This document shows, in pieces, positions 17,599 through 24,861 of a stretch of DNA of 64,000 nucleotides. Positions within the stretch are counted from its first letter, which is position 1. The number at the start of each line of letters is the position of its first letter. The stretch lies in NCBI GenBank assembly GCA_009776305.1, contig WRLY01000003.1:1-64000 (forward strand), read 5' to 3'. Made by a program: the position numbers and the translations under genes. The DNA comes from Oscillospiraceae bacterium. GTDB lineage: Bacteria; Bacillota; Clostridia; Oscillospirales; Ruminococcaceae. Under the pieces are notes generated by a model. It saw nothing but the letters and a program-made list of their open reading frames with translations, was not told where the DNA came from and searched no databases.

Positions 17599-20036
17599 TG
17601 CTCAACCTCGTTATCGGGACTTTCGGTGCTATTGTCCACAGCAGGCTTATAACCGACCGGTTCAGCCGGAATATCACTCGCTGTAGCCTCTCCCGCCATA
17701 AGCTTAATGAAATGCTCCATCTCATCGCTTTCTCTTTTATGGGCGCGTTTCTTCAAAAATATCACCAAAACGACAATTCCCGCCGTACCTACGCCGCCGC
17801 CAATAAGCGCCCATACCCACCACGGAATTCCGCCGCCCTCTCCTGAGACTTCTTCGCCTTCGCCTCTCTCGCCTTCGGGAGAATCGCCGTTTTCAGGGGA
17901 TGGTTCGGGAACCCACGGCTCGTTAATAACCGCGCTGAATGAGCTTGAAAAACTAAACTGCATCATATCATCGTTTTCATAAGTTATAACTATTGACAAA
18001 TCAGCCGCTCCCGGCTCGCTGAATATGACATTGCGGAATCTCTGACGCTCTTTCTTTGAGCTCGGCTCAATTACGCCGATAAAACTCTCGGCAAGCATAT
18101 TCCCGTCGCCATCCCGCAATACGGCGTTTACGTTAGACAGCTTTTCAGAACCGTTATTAAGCACCGAAAATTCTATAGTAGCCGGAGAACCTGCTTCAAT
18201 CCCCCATTCGTAACCCGATATGTCAGTCACGCTCGCACGGTAATCCATCACCATTTGAGAAAAACTCCTTTGCGACATGCCCGTGCTTTGGTCGCCATTT
18301 TCAAACTCGACGTACATCGTGAGAGAAACTTCCCGCGCAACGTCAAATTTTAACCTTATTTCTTCCGTAACCGATTCGGAAGTAGGAATATTGCCTATAA
18401 ATTCGCGGACTACCTCGTTCCCCTCCGAATCCACTATGTATAATTCTACGTTATGCGCGTTGCCTTTCCCCGAGTTTACAAGAGTAACCGGCACTTTTGT
18501 GGATACTCCCGCATAAATTACCGCAGGCGCGTCAATTTTTTGGATTCTTATATTAGAGGGGTTGCTGTTTTCCTCATCGGCTTTTTCAGTTACAACGTTT
18601 ACGGCAAAAGATTTTCTGATATTATTAGCCTCTCCGTCGGCGTTACGGTAATTCAATCTTAAAGTGTAGGAATAAACACCTTCCGTAGCCGCAGTGAAAA
18701 ATGTCAGGCTTTCCTCTTTGGTTGAGTTTGCCTCCATTTCGCTTATATAAACGCTGTTTAGTTCCCTGCCCTTTTCATCGTACAGGAAAACCTCAGCGCC
18801 TTTTATTTTATTGGCGGAGGGGTTGGTGAGCCAAAATTTCACCTCTGTAGTGGTTCTGATTAACTCCTCAAAGGGCGGTACTATGCTTTGAATTCTGAGC
18901 GTACCGCTGTCGTCAACCACCGTTTCAAAAACAGGGGTAAATCTGCGCTCGGTTGTAAGTCTTCTGCCCATGGCGTTTTCATAGGTTACTCTGATTAAAT
19001 AATTTCCGCCGCTTGTCGGGAAGACGTACTTTATAGTACCGTCCTTACTGTCTTGAGCTTCTATCGTACCGACAAAGGCGCTTCTTACCTGTCTGTCGTC
19101 CCGCACTAAAAATGCCTGAACATTTTTGAATTCGGTCGTACCTCTGTTGACAAGGGTAAAATTTATTTCGCTTTCAACGCCGATTTCAACTTCGGCGGGC
19201 GGACTGATTTGGCTGATTTCAAGCCGCGCACGCTCACCTACCGTTACGCTGAATTTTCTTTCAACGCTCGCCGAATTTCCCGCTGTGTTTTGGTAACTCA
19301 CGACAATTCGGCAGTTTGCCGTTTCGGGAGTTTTGAAAATATAGGTAAATTCAACATTAGTAGCGTCATTAGCGGCTATATTACCCACAAAATGAGTGTG
19401 AACCGCGTTGTTGCCGTTATATAATGTGACCTGAGCGTTTTTATATTCCGTCCCCCCGTTGTTTATGAGGTTAAAACTTATTTCAGCCGGACTTTCTGCG
19501 GCTATGCGCGACGGGGCGGAAAAGTTATTTATGGTCAGTGGAACGCTTTGCGTTGCGCTGTTGTCAATGACATAAACCGCGGCGTAGAAGCTTCTTGTAT
19601 CATGGGCAATATCAGCGGCGACGGTAGAAGGACCAGTTACAGGGTCATACTTATTTGAATAGGCATAATCCACACTGTACTGTATGTAATACGTCCCTGC
19701 CGGCGTATCACTCGGAACACTGAATCTGTAGGAATAATCAACGTTAAGAGCGGCTTTGCTGACCGTTCTGGCTCCGCTCATAAGCACAAACGGACTGTGG
19801 TCGCCCATTTTTAAAGTAATGTCAGTTATGGGTTTTTGTTCATGACCGTAGTTTGAGTTGCTGAATAAGTTTATGTTTATATCAAATGTTGAGCCGGCTC
19901 TTGCCGTTGTAGAAATTTCATTTGCTTCAACATTAATTTTCATTGCGTTGATTTCATCCGACGTCAACGCCGAAACCTGCAATATCATAATGGCAAACGC
20001 CATTACAAACGCCGTTGCTTTTAAAAGTGCTTTCAT
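17595..20036 (-). CDS. Membrane-anchored multi-Ig (CARDB-like) ABC accessory protein
   Basis: An 813-residue surface protein with signal peptide (1-24), an N-terminal beta domain, then five similar domains of roughly 110 residues. Each opens like LEISQISPPAEVEIGVES or IRIQKIDAPAVIYAGVST and contains a (L/F)xNxGxxxxxN(V/A) core, typical of CARDB/NEW3 Ig-like domains. An acidic Pro/Glu/Gly linker precedes one transmembrane helix (VWALIGGGVGTAGIVVLVIF) and a basic cytoplasmic tail. It lies between the ATPase and the permease genes with 4-nt ATGA overlaps on both sides, so it should be a stoichiometric partner of the transporter, perhaps acting like the adaptor in Gram-negative MacAB. Confidence 0.8.
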   Translation of the reverse strand: MKALLKATAFVMAFAIMILQVSALTSDEINAMKINVEANEISTTARAGSTFDININLFSNSNYGHEQKPITDITLKMGDHSPFVLMSGARTVSKAALNVDYSYRFSVPSDTPAGTYYIQYSVDYAYSNKYDPVTGPSTVAADIAHDTRSFYAAVYVIDNSATQSVPLTINNFSAPSRIAAESPAEISFNLINNGGTEYKNAQVTLYNGNNAVHTHFVGNIAANDATNVEFTYIFKTPETANCRIVVSYQNTAGNSASVERKFSVTVGERARLEISQISPPAEVEIGVESEINFTLVNRGTTEFKNVQAFLVRDDRQVRSAFVGTIEAQDSKDGTIKYVFPTSGGNYLIRVTYENAMGRRLTTERRFTPVFETVVDDSGTLRIQSIVPPFEELIRTTTEVKFWLTNPSANKIKGAEVFLYDEKGRELNSVYISEMEANSTKEESLTFFTAATEGVYSYTLRLNYRNADGEANNIRKSFAVNVVTEKADEENSNPSNIRIQKIDAPAVIYAGVSTKVPVTLVNSGKGNAHNVELYIVDSEGNEVVREFIGNIPTSESVTEEIRLKFDVAREVSLTMYVEFENGDQSTGMSQRSFSQMVMDYRASVTDISGYEWGIEAGSPATIEFSVLNNGSEKLSNVNAVLRDGDGNMLAESFIGVIEPSSKKERQRFRNVIFSEPGAADLSIVITYENDDMMQFSFSSSFSAVINEPWVPEPSPENGDSPEGERGEGEEVSGEGGGIPWWVWALIGGGVGTAGIVVLVIFLKKRAHKRESDEMEHFIKLMAGEATASDIPAEPVGYKPAVDNSTESPDNEVEQ

Positions 20037-20767
20037 TTTGTTATCCTCTCTTTACTTTTTTCCACACATGTTATTTTTATATTTTTATGCTCGTCAGAAA
20101 CCACCATTCCGTCTCTAAGTGTAATTATTCTGTCGGCATAAGTCGCGATTTCCCTGTCGTGGGTTACAAGAATCAGGGAGTGGTTATGCTTTTTGCTTAA
20201 ACGCACCATGAGCTCCATGACTTCTTTTGTGGTGCGGGTATCAAGGTTTCCCGTCGGCTCGTCCGCAAAGACTATTTTCGGAGCTGAGACAAAAGCCCTG
20301 GCAATTCCCACGCGTTGCTGCTGTCCTCCCGACATTTGCGAAGCTTTGTGCCGCATACGCCTGCCAAGCCCCACCATAATAAGCATAATCTGCGCCAGCC
20401 GCTTTCGGTGTCTTTTTTTCACACCCCTGAACGTTAAAGGCATAGCCACATTTTCAAGCGCGGTAAGCCCGGGAATCAGGTTATAAGACTGAAACACGAA
20501 CCCTATGTTCTTTTGCCGCCATCTGGTTATTTTTTTCTCGTTTAATTTTCCTATATCAATGCCGTCTATGATGATTTCACCCGCCGTAGGCTTTTCAAGC
20601 CCCGCAAGCATATTAAGCAGGGTTGATTTTCCCGAACCTGATGTTCCGAGTATGCAACAAATTTCACCTTTTGCAACGTCAAAATTTACACCGTTCAGGG
20701 CAACGACCTTTTCCTGACCGATTTTATATACCTTTACAAGGTTTTTGACGCTTATCGTATTCTCCAT
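20033..20767 (-). CDS. LolD/MacB-type ABC transporter ATPase
   Basis: A 244-residue ATPase: Walker A LGTSGSGKSTLLNMLAG, Q-loop FVFQSYNLIPGLTALENV, signature MSGGQQQRVGIARAF, Walker B KIVFADEPTGNLD and the switch His in LILVTHDREIATYADR. It belongs to the lipoprotein/macrolide exporter class. It is the first gene of the operon, behind TTGTAT-N17-TATAAT, and its stop overlaps the start of the multi-Ig protein. Confidence 0.95.
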   Translation of the reverse strand: MENTISVKNLVKVYKIGQEKVVALNGVNFDVAKGEICCILGTSGSGKSTLLNMLAGLEKPTAGEIIIDGIDIGKLNEKKITRWRQKNIGFVFQSYNLIPGLTALENVAMPLTFRGVKKRHRKRLAQIMLIMVGLGRRMRHKASQMSGGQQQRVGIARAFVSAPKIVFADEPTGNLDTRTTKEVMELMVRLSKKHNHSLILVTHDREIATYADRIITLRDGMVVSDEHKNIKITCVEKSKERITK

Positions 20768-20796
20768 GCGTTTCCCCCATTTACAAACTATTTTAC

Positions 20797-20825
20797 ATTA
20801 TAACACTCCTGACTTTAAAATACAA
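20797..20825 (-). promoter_or_regulatory. Sigma-A promoter of the ABC operon
   Basis: Minus strand TTGTAT (20820-20825), 17-nt spacer, TATAAT (20797-20802), 30 bp from the ATPase start. Confidence 0.65.
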
Positions 20826-20957
20826 GGGTTTTCTTTCTTTTTCAGATAAAATTCACTTTCTGCTGTTCTTCTATGTGCTAAAAGGATTAAAATTTAATGA
20901 AAAACAGCCCAAAATTTGACATAAAAGTAAAACTTTTGTTTTTTTATTATTTCTTAA

Positions 20958-20985
20958 TTGACAAACTGACTTTTTGTGATATAAT
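20958..20985 (+). promoter_or_regulatory. Sigma-A promoter of the HU gene
   Basis: TTGACA (20958-20963), 16-nt spacer with a TG-containing extended -10 (TGTGA), TATAAT (20980-20985). The leader to the HU start is about 90 nt. Confidence 0.75.
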
Positions 20986-21076
20986 ATGACATGTAAGGCA
21001 ACACTGCATAATTTTAAATATAACGTTAAAGTTTTAAGCGGTGTAGGCATTAACGCTATCTGGAGGAAGTATTATA

Positions 21077-21358
21077 ATGACCAAAATTGAATTAGTGGCT
21101 GCAATTTCCGAAAAAACCGGCTTTAGTAAGAAAGATTCAGAGTCCGCGCTTGTAGCGGTACTCGACAGCATCACAGACGCACTTGTCGATGGTGAAAAGG
21201 TTTCTTTGGTAGGTTTCGGTACATTTGAGGTTCGCACCCGTGCAGCGAGAGAGGGGATTAATCCTCAGTCGCAAAAGAAAATTAAAATCCCCGCTAAAAA
21301 CGTACCCGCTTTCAAAGCAGGCAAGCTTTTGAAAGAAACTGTAGCCGCCGCGAAATAA
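21077..21358 (+). CDS. hup: HU family DNA-binding protein
   Basis: A 93-residue nucleoid protein. The HU/IHF signature is clear: MTKIELVAAISEKTGFSKKD, VSLVGFGTFEVRTRAAREG and the DNA-binding arm NPQSQKKIKIPAKNVPAFKA, ending GKLLKETVAAAK. It bends and compacts DNA as a dimer. Strong GGAGG ribosome site, own promoter, own terminator, so it is monocistronic. Confidence 0.97.
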   Translation: MTKIELVAAISEKTGFSKKDSESALVAVLDSITDALVDGEKVSLVGFGTFEVRTRAAREGINPQSQKKIKIPAKNVPAFKAGKLLKETVAAAK

Positions 21359-21380
21359 ACGGCTGTTAGGGGAAATATTA

Positions 21381-21409
21381 AAGCTTCCGATGTATCGGAA
21401 GCTTTTTTT
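21381..21409 (+). terminator. Rho-independent terminator of the HU gene
   Basis: Perfect 10-bp stem AAGCTTCCGA / TCGGAAGCTT with loop TGTA, followed by five further T. Confidence 0.9.
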
Positions 21410-21439
21410 CGCGGCCGAACCGCCAACTCAAATAAGGCA

Positions 21440-22117
21440 CTATCGGTTTGCCGATACTCTCCATAGCATTTTGTGCGGCGCGGTTTCGGCGCTGTCTTTA
21501 ATATGACTTGAATCATTTATAAAAACAGGCTTAAAGTCGCCGTTTATGAAATCGGCGCGGCTGATTGAGGTATTATCGCACCAAAACGGATGGGCTGTAA
21601 TTTCTTCCTCAGAAAAGCCGTGAATAAATGAAAGCAGATTATAAATAGCGCAACCGTGGGAAACAAGCCCAATGGTTTTACCCTCATTTTGGCTTATAAT
21701 CCGCAAAACGGCGTTTTTCATACGATTATATACCCCGCGCATGGATTCGCCGTTCGGAGCCTCAAAATGCCCTATATCCTTAAGCCAAACGGAATATGTA
21801 TCGGGGAACAAAGACGGCAATTCCAGCCACTTCTCCCCTTCCATATCGCCGCCGTTTATCTCCATTAAATCCGGCTCAAGCTTTAAAGGCGCGTTATGAA
21901 CGGAATTAACGGCAACTGCGGTCTTTTCGGCTCTTAAAAGCGGCGAGGTATAAATTATGTCAAAAGGAATATCTTTGCAACGCTCTTTCAGCTTTTCGAG
22001 TTGAAGAGCGCCTTTTTCGGTTATATCCCCGTCGGTGCGCCCCTGAAAAACTTCCTCAATATTCCCCTTAGCTTCACAGTGGCGTATTATATATAGTATA
22101 GTTGTTTTTGTCACCAC
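21440..22117 (-). CDS. Histidine phosphatase (phosphoglycerate mutase-like)
   Basis: A 225-residue phosphatase of the cofactor-dependent phosphoglycerate mutase superfamily: catalytic LYIIRHCEAKGN, FQGRTDGDITEKG, the second acid residue around MEINGGDMEGE, and GLVSHGCAIYNLL with the second catalytic His. Substrate not predictable (alpha-ribazole phosphatase and broad-specificity sugar-phosphate phosphatases look alike). It starts at GTG 22117, overlapping the end of pyrD, behind a GGAAGGTG site; it is the last gene of the pyrimidine operon. Confidence 0.85.
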   Translation of the reverse strand: MVTKTTILYIIRHCEAKGNIEEVFQGRTDGDITEKGALQLEKLKERCKDIPFDIIYTSPLLRAEKTAVAVNSVHNAPLKLEPDLMEINGGDMEGEKWLELPSLFPDTYSVWLKDIGHFEAPNGESMRGVYNRMKNAVLRIISQNEGKTIGLVSHGCAIYNLLSFIHGFSEEEITAHPFWCDNTSISRADFINGDFKPVFINDSSHIKDSAETAPHKMLWRVSANR

Positions 22118-23055
22118 GGTTGCACCTTCCCCGTTATGTCGGCTATACGCTTTATGCCGTTTACATCCATGTAATGTTCCAAACCGCCTATGATTTTGAG
22201 CGGCGCTAAAGGGTCTGAAATGATTGCCGTACCGATTTGCACTGCTTTTGCGCCGGCAAGCATCATTTCAACAGCGTCCTCTGCCGAATTGACGCCGCCC
22301 ATTCCGACAACATCAATGTTTACAGCCCTTGCCACCTGCCAGACCATTCTGACAGCCACGGGGAAAACCGCAGGACCCGAAAGTCCGCCCACATTGTTCC
22401 TTAAAACAGGACGCTTGGTTTTTATATCAATTCTCATACCGAGCAATGTATTGATTAGCGAAATAGCGTCCGCGCCCTCGCTTTCGGCGGCTTTAGCAAC
22501 TTCGGTAATATCGGTTACGTTAGGGGTTAGTTTGACCATAAGCGGTTTCTTTGTGGCGTTTCTGACGGCTTTTGTAACAATCACTGCCCCCTCGCTCGAA
22601 ATACCCCACGCCGCCCCGCCTTTTTTCACATTTGGGCAAGATATGTTCAATTCAAGCATATCAACATCTGTTTCATCTAAACGCCGAGCGATTTCAGCGT
22701 AATCCTCCGGAGTTTCGCCCGCTATATTGGCGATTATGACGCTTTGCGGAAAACCGCCTTTTCTAAGACGCGGCAGATGAGTATTTATGAAAAAATCAAT
22801 TCCAGGATTCTGCAATCCAACGGCGTTAAGCATACCGGCGGGGGTTTCGGCTACTCTCGGAGGAATATTGCCGTCTTTTTTATTAAGCGTCAAACCTTTA
22901 CAGGAAATGCCGCCCAATATATTTAAAGGGTAAAGGTCGGTATAATATTCTCCGAAACCGTAAACGCCCGAAGCCGCTATTACGGGATTCGGGAATTTTA
23001 CGCCGGCTACGGTTACTGTTAAATCTCTTTTTTGTGAATTCACAGTACCATTCAT
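22111..23055 (-). CDS. pyrD: Dihydroorotate dehydrogenase B, catalytic subunit
   Basis: A 314-residue FMN enzyme that oxidises dihydroorotate to orotate. Markers of class 1B: FPNPVIAASGVYGFGEYY, the catalytic cysteine in ELNISCPNVKKGG, VKLTPNVTDITEVAKA, and GMGGVNSAEDAVEMMLAGA for FMN phosphate. It pairs with PyrK, whose stop overlaps this start (ATGA), and passes electrons to NAD+ through it. Confidence 0.96.
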   Translation of the reverse strand: MNGTVNSQKRDLTVTVAGVKFPNPVIAASGVYGFGEYYTDLYPLNILGGISCKGLTLNKKDGNIPPRVAETPAGMLNAVGLQNPGIDFFINTHLPRLRKGGFPQSVIIANIAGETPEDYAEIARRLDETDVDMLELNISCPNVKKGGAAWGISSEGAVIVTKAVRNATKKPLMVKLTPNVTDITEVAKAAESEGADAISLINTLLGMRIDIKTKRPVLRNNVGGLSGPAVFPVAVRMVWQVARAVNIDVVGMGGVNSAEDAVEMMLAGAKAVQIGTAIISDPLAPLKIIGGLEHYMDVNGIKRIADITGKVQPW

Positions 23056-23900
23056 AGTACAAGCTCCTCCCCTTTAAATACAGGACCGTCGCGGCAGACC
23101 ATAAGCATTGATTCTTTATCCTGCTTTCTTATAGCACAGGCGCAAACGGCACATGCCCCCACTCCGCAACCCATGCGCTGTTCCATCGACACCTCGCATT
23201 TTACGCCGGCTTGCTGACAGGTTTTTACAATTGCCGCAAGCATTTTCAACGGTCCGCAGGCGTAAACCATTTCAACATCGTTTTTAGCAAGCTCGGTTTC
23301 AAGGGGCGGAATAACCGTCCCGCGAATCCCAACACTTCCGTCGTCGGTACAGGTGATTACATGAACGTGGTTTTGTTTGAAGTCGTTGGCAAGGATTACT
23401 TTATCGTAGCTTTTAAAACCTAAAATCGCCGTTGCCCTCTCCCGCATAACTTTAGCCGCGCCGAGAAGCGGCGGTATACCTATGCCACCACCCACCACGA
23501 TAATGCGTCTGTCGGGGGCGATTATCGGGGCGGACTTTCCGACTGGGGTGAACTTTCCGTCTGGGGCGGACTTTCCGTCTGGGGCGGACTTTCCGTAGGG
23601 CAACGTAAAGCCGTTGCCCAAAGGCGCAATCATATCAATACTATCCCCAACGTTAAGAACAGAAAGCCTTGCCGTGCCGTTCCCGCGAATTTCAAAAACG
23701 ATTCTGACAGAGCCGTTTTTGTAGTCAATATCGCAGATTGACAAAGGTCGGCGCAGAGTGAAGCCCTCCACCTTTATGTGAACAAACTGTCCCGGCTTTG
23801 CTTCCTCCGCGACTTCAGGGCAAAGAATAACATAAGAATATATTCCCGCCGAAATGGCGGTTTTTTCTATAATGTGATATGAGCCGCATCTGTAAGGCAT
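23052..23900 (-). CDS. pyrK: Dihydroorotate dehydrogenase B, electron-transfer subunit (PyrK)
   Basis: A 282-residue iron-sulfur flavoprotein: FAD-binding TLRRPLSICDIDY, NAD-binding IIVVGGGIGIPPLLGAA, and the C-terminal [2Fe-2S] motif MEQRMGCGVGACAVCAC. It carries electrons from PyrD to NAD+. Between the FAD and NAD domains there is an unusual low-complexity insert, (D/V)GKSAP repeated about four times, produced by 18-bp tandem repeats at 23527-23598. Insert length is a multiple of three and the flanking domains are intact, so the enzyme should be functional. Confidence 0.95.
   Translation of the reverse strand: MPYRCGSYHIIEKTAISAGIYSYVILCPEVAEEAKPGQFVHIKVEGFTLRRPLSICDIDYKNGSVRIVFEIRGNGTARLSVLNVGDSIDMIAPLGNGFTLPYGKSAPDGKSAPDGKFTPVGKSAPIIAPDRRIIVVGGGIGIPPLLGAAKVMRERATAILGFKSYDKVILANDFKQNHVHVITCTDDGSVGIRGTVIPPLETELAKNDVEMVYACGPLKMLAAIVKTCQQAGVKCEVSMEQRMGCGVGACAVCACAIRKQDKESMLMVCRDGPVFKGEELVL
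23527..23598 (-). repeat. 18-bp tandem repeat inside pyrK
   Basis: Plus-strand unit GGGGCGGACTTTCCGTCT at 23527-23544, 23545-23562, 23563-23580 and a partial copy from 23581; units 3 and 4 are identical and units 1 and 2 differ by one and two bases. It encodes a six-residue GKSAPD-like period between two PyrK domains. Confidence 0.9.
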
Positions 23901-23925
23901 TTTGTGTTCCTTTCGGCGTTTTTAT

Positions 23926-24005
23926 GCAATGGCGAACCTTATATTCGCCCGCAGTAATTTAATTTTTGCGGATTCTCAGACAGACACAAGGTCTGCCTCT
24001 ACATC
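23926..24005. repeat. Inverted pair of short hairpins (REP/BIME-like element)
   Basis: Left hairpin GGCGAA (23931-23936) / TTCGCC (23944-23949) around CCTTATA. Right hairpin AGACAGAC (23978-23985) / GTCTGCCT (23991-23998) around ACAAG. Read outward-in, the two halves resemble each other (GGCGAACCTTATATTCGCC on plus; GGCAGACCTTGTGTCTGTC on minus), so they form an inverted pair of related palindromes, as in repetitive extragenic palindromes. It fills most of the gap between pyrK and the upstream membrane-protein gene. Confidence 0.55.
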
Positions 24006-24030
24006 AGGCGTTAATATTATTAGCAAAAAT

Positions 24031-24381
24031 TTACTGTAAAATACGTTTCTTTTCAGATTTGAAAAGAAGCGATATTAAAAACAAAAAAATCAAAATGCAC
24101 GACGTTAATAAAGATATGCCGTATGCCTGCTTGAACATTTGAATACTCCAGCCCTCGTATCCCAATATAAGCGGCGCCAAAACACCGTGAAGCCTTATAC
24201 CGTCATTTCTTATAACATCTAAACTGCCAGCGTAATTAATCCCCAAGTCAACCGTAACCATTATACTGAAAAGCAATAACGGCAACAAGCTAACCCAAAA
24301 CGAAAACCGTTCTCTGTTTGTTTTATAAAACAGAGAAACAAAAACCAACCATACGACGGCTGTTATTAATATAAATAACAT
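24031..24381 (-). CDS. Small polytopic membrane protein, unknown function
   Basis: A protein of about 116 residues with hydrophobic stretches at LFILITAVVWLVFVSLFY, FWVSLLPLLLFSIMVTVDLG and SLLTSCILIFLFLISLLF, ending in a Lys/Arg-rich tail. I place the start at the ATG at 24381, which has AGAAGGTG 5 nt upstream; the longer reading overlaps the GFA gene. It lies inside the pyrimidine operon between carB and pyrK and shows no link to pyrimidine synthesis. Family not recognised. Confidence 0.6.
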   Translation of the reverse strand: MLFILITAVVWLVFVSLFYKTNRERFSFWVSLLPLLLFSIMVTVDLGINYAGSLDVIRNDGIRLHGVLAPLILGYEGWSIQMFKQAYGISLLTSCILIFLFLISLLFKSEKKRILQ

Positions 24382-24409
24382 ATTTACACCTTCTGAAAAA
24401 TTACAAAAC

Positions 24410-24817
24410 TCAAATTTCCTCAAATTTACGGTTGAGTTTCTTTCTTTCTCCCGCAAAAGAATAGTAGTCGGGCTTCATGTCATAAAACAGCTCCGCATCG
24501 AATGAGGCATTTTGAATTATGTCGTCAAATAATTCAGCGTTCATACAATAATGGTTATTCGCCGCATTATGCCAAAACAAATTACTACCGCAAACCGAGC
24601 AAAAGCCGCGTTCGACTTCTTCGTCATGGTAGATTGTGATTTTGTCCTTACCGTGGGTAAATTCCACATTTTCTTTAGGTCCGGGGTCAACAGAGAGTAC
24701 TGCTCCGGCGTTCATACGGCGGCAGGTGTCGCAGTGGCAGGTATAAACAAAGTTGCCGTATTCCTTGATTATAATTTCAACCTCACCGCAAACACAATGA
24801 CCTTTAATATTTACCAT
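24410..24817 (-). CDS. GFA-family zinc protein (formaldehyde-activating/CENP-V-like)
   Basis: A 135-residue protein with the cysteine pattern of the GFA fold: GHCVCGEVEI near residue 6, YTCHCDTCRRMNAGA near 30, and GFCSVCGSNLFWH near 92. The family holds glutathione-dependent formaldehyde-activating enzymes and many uncharacterised zinc proteins, and I would not assign a substrate here. It sits directly downstream of carB with its own GGAG ribosome site, an unexpected passenger in the pyr operon. Confidence 0.85.
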   Translation of the reverse strand: MVNIKGHCVCGEVEIIIKEYGNFVYTCHCDTCRRMNAGAVLSVDPGPKENVEFTHGKDKITIYHDEEVERGFCSVCGSNLFWHNAANNHYCMNAELFDDIIQNASFDAELFYDMKPDYYSFAGERKKLNRKFEEI

Positions 24818-24861
24818 TATTTATTTCTCCTGTACTGTAATAAGCTTTCTTTAGAAACTTC

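Larger units (their letters stand above)
20768..21076. other. Divergent intergenic region between the ABC operon and HU gene
   Basis: About 309 bp of AT-rich DNA. It holds the ABC promoter on the minus strand (20797-20825), the HU promoter on the plus strand (20958-20985), and about 90 bp of HU leader ending in a GGAGG site. I see no conserved gene in it; a 31-codon frame at 20897 overlaps the HU promoter and is probably chance. Confidence 0.7.

Noticed and set aside
20897-20989. 31-codon frame (starts MKNSPKFDIKVKLLFFYY) upstream of the HU gene
   Set aside because: It overlaps the HU promoter, is very AT-rich, and has only a distant AAAGGA site; probably chance.
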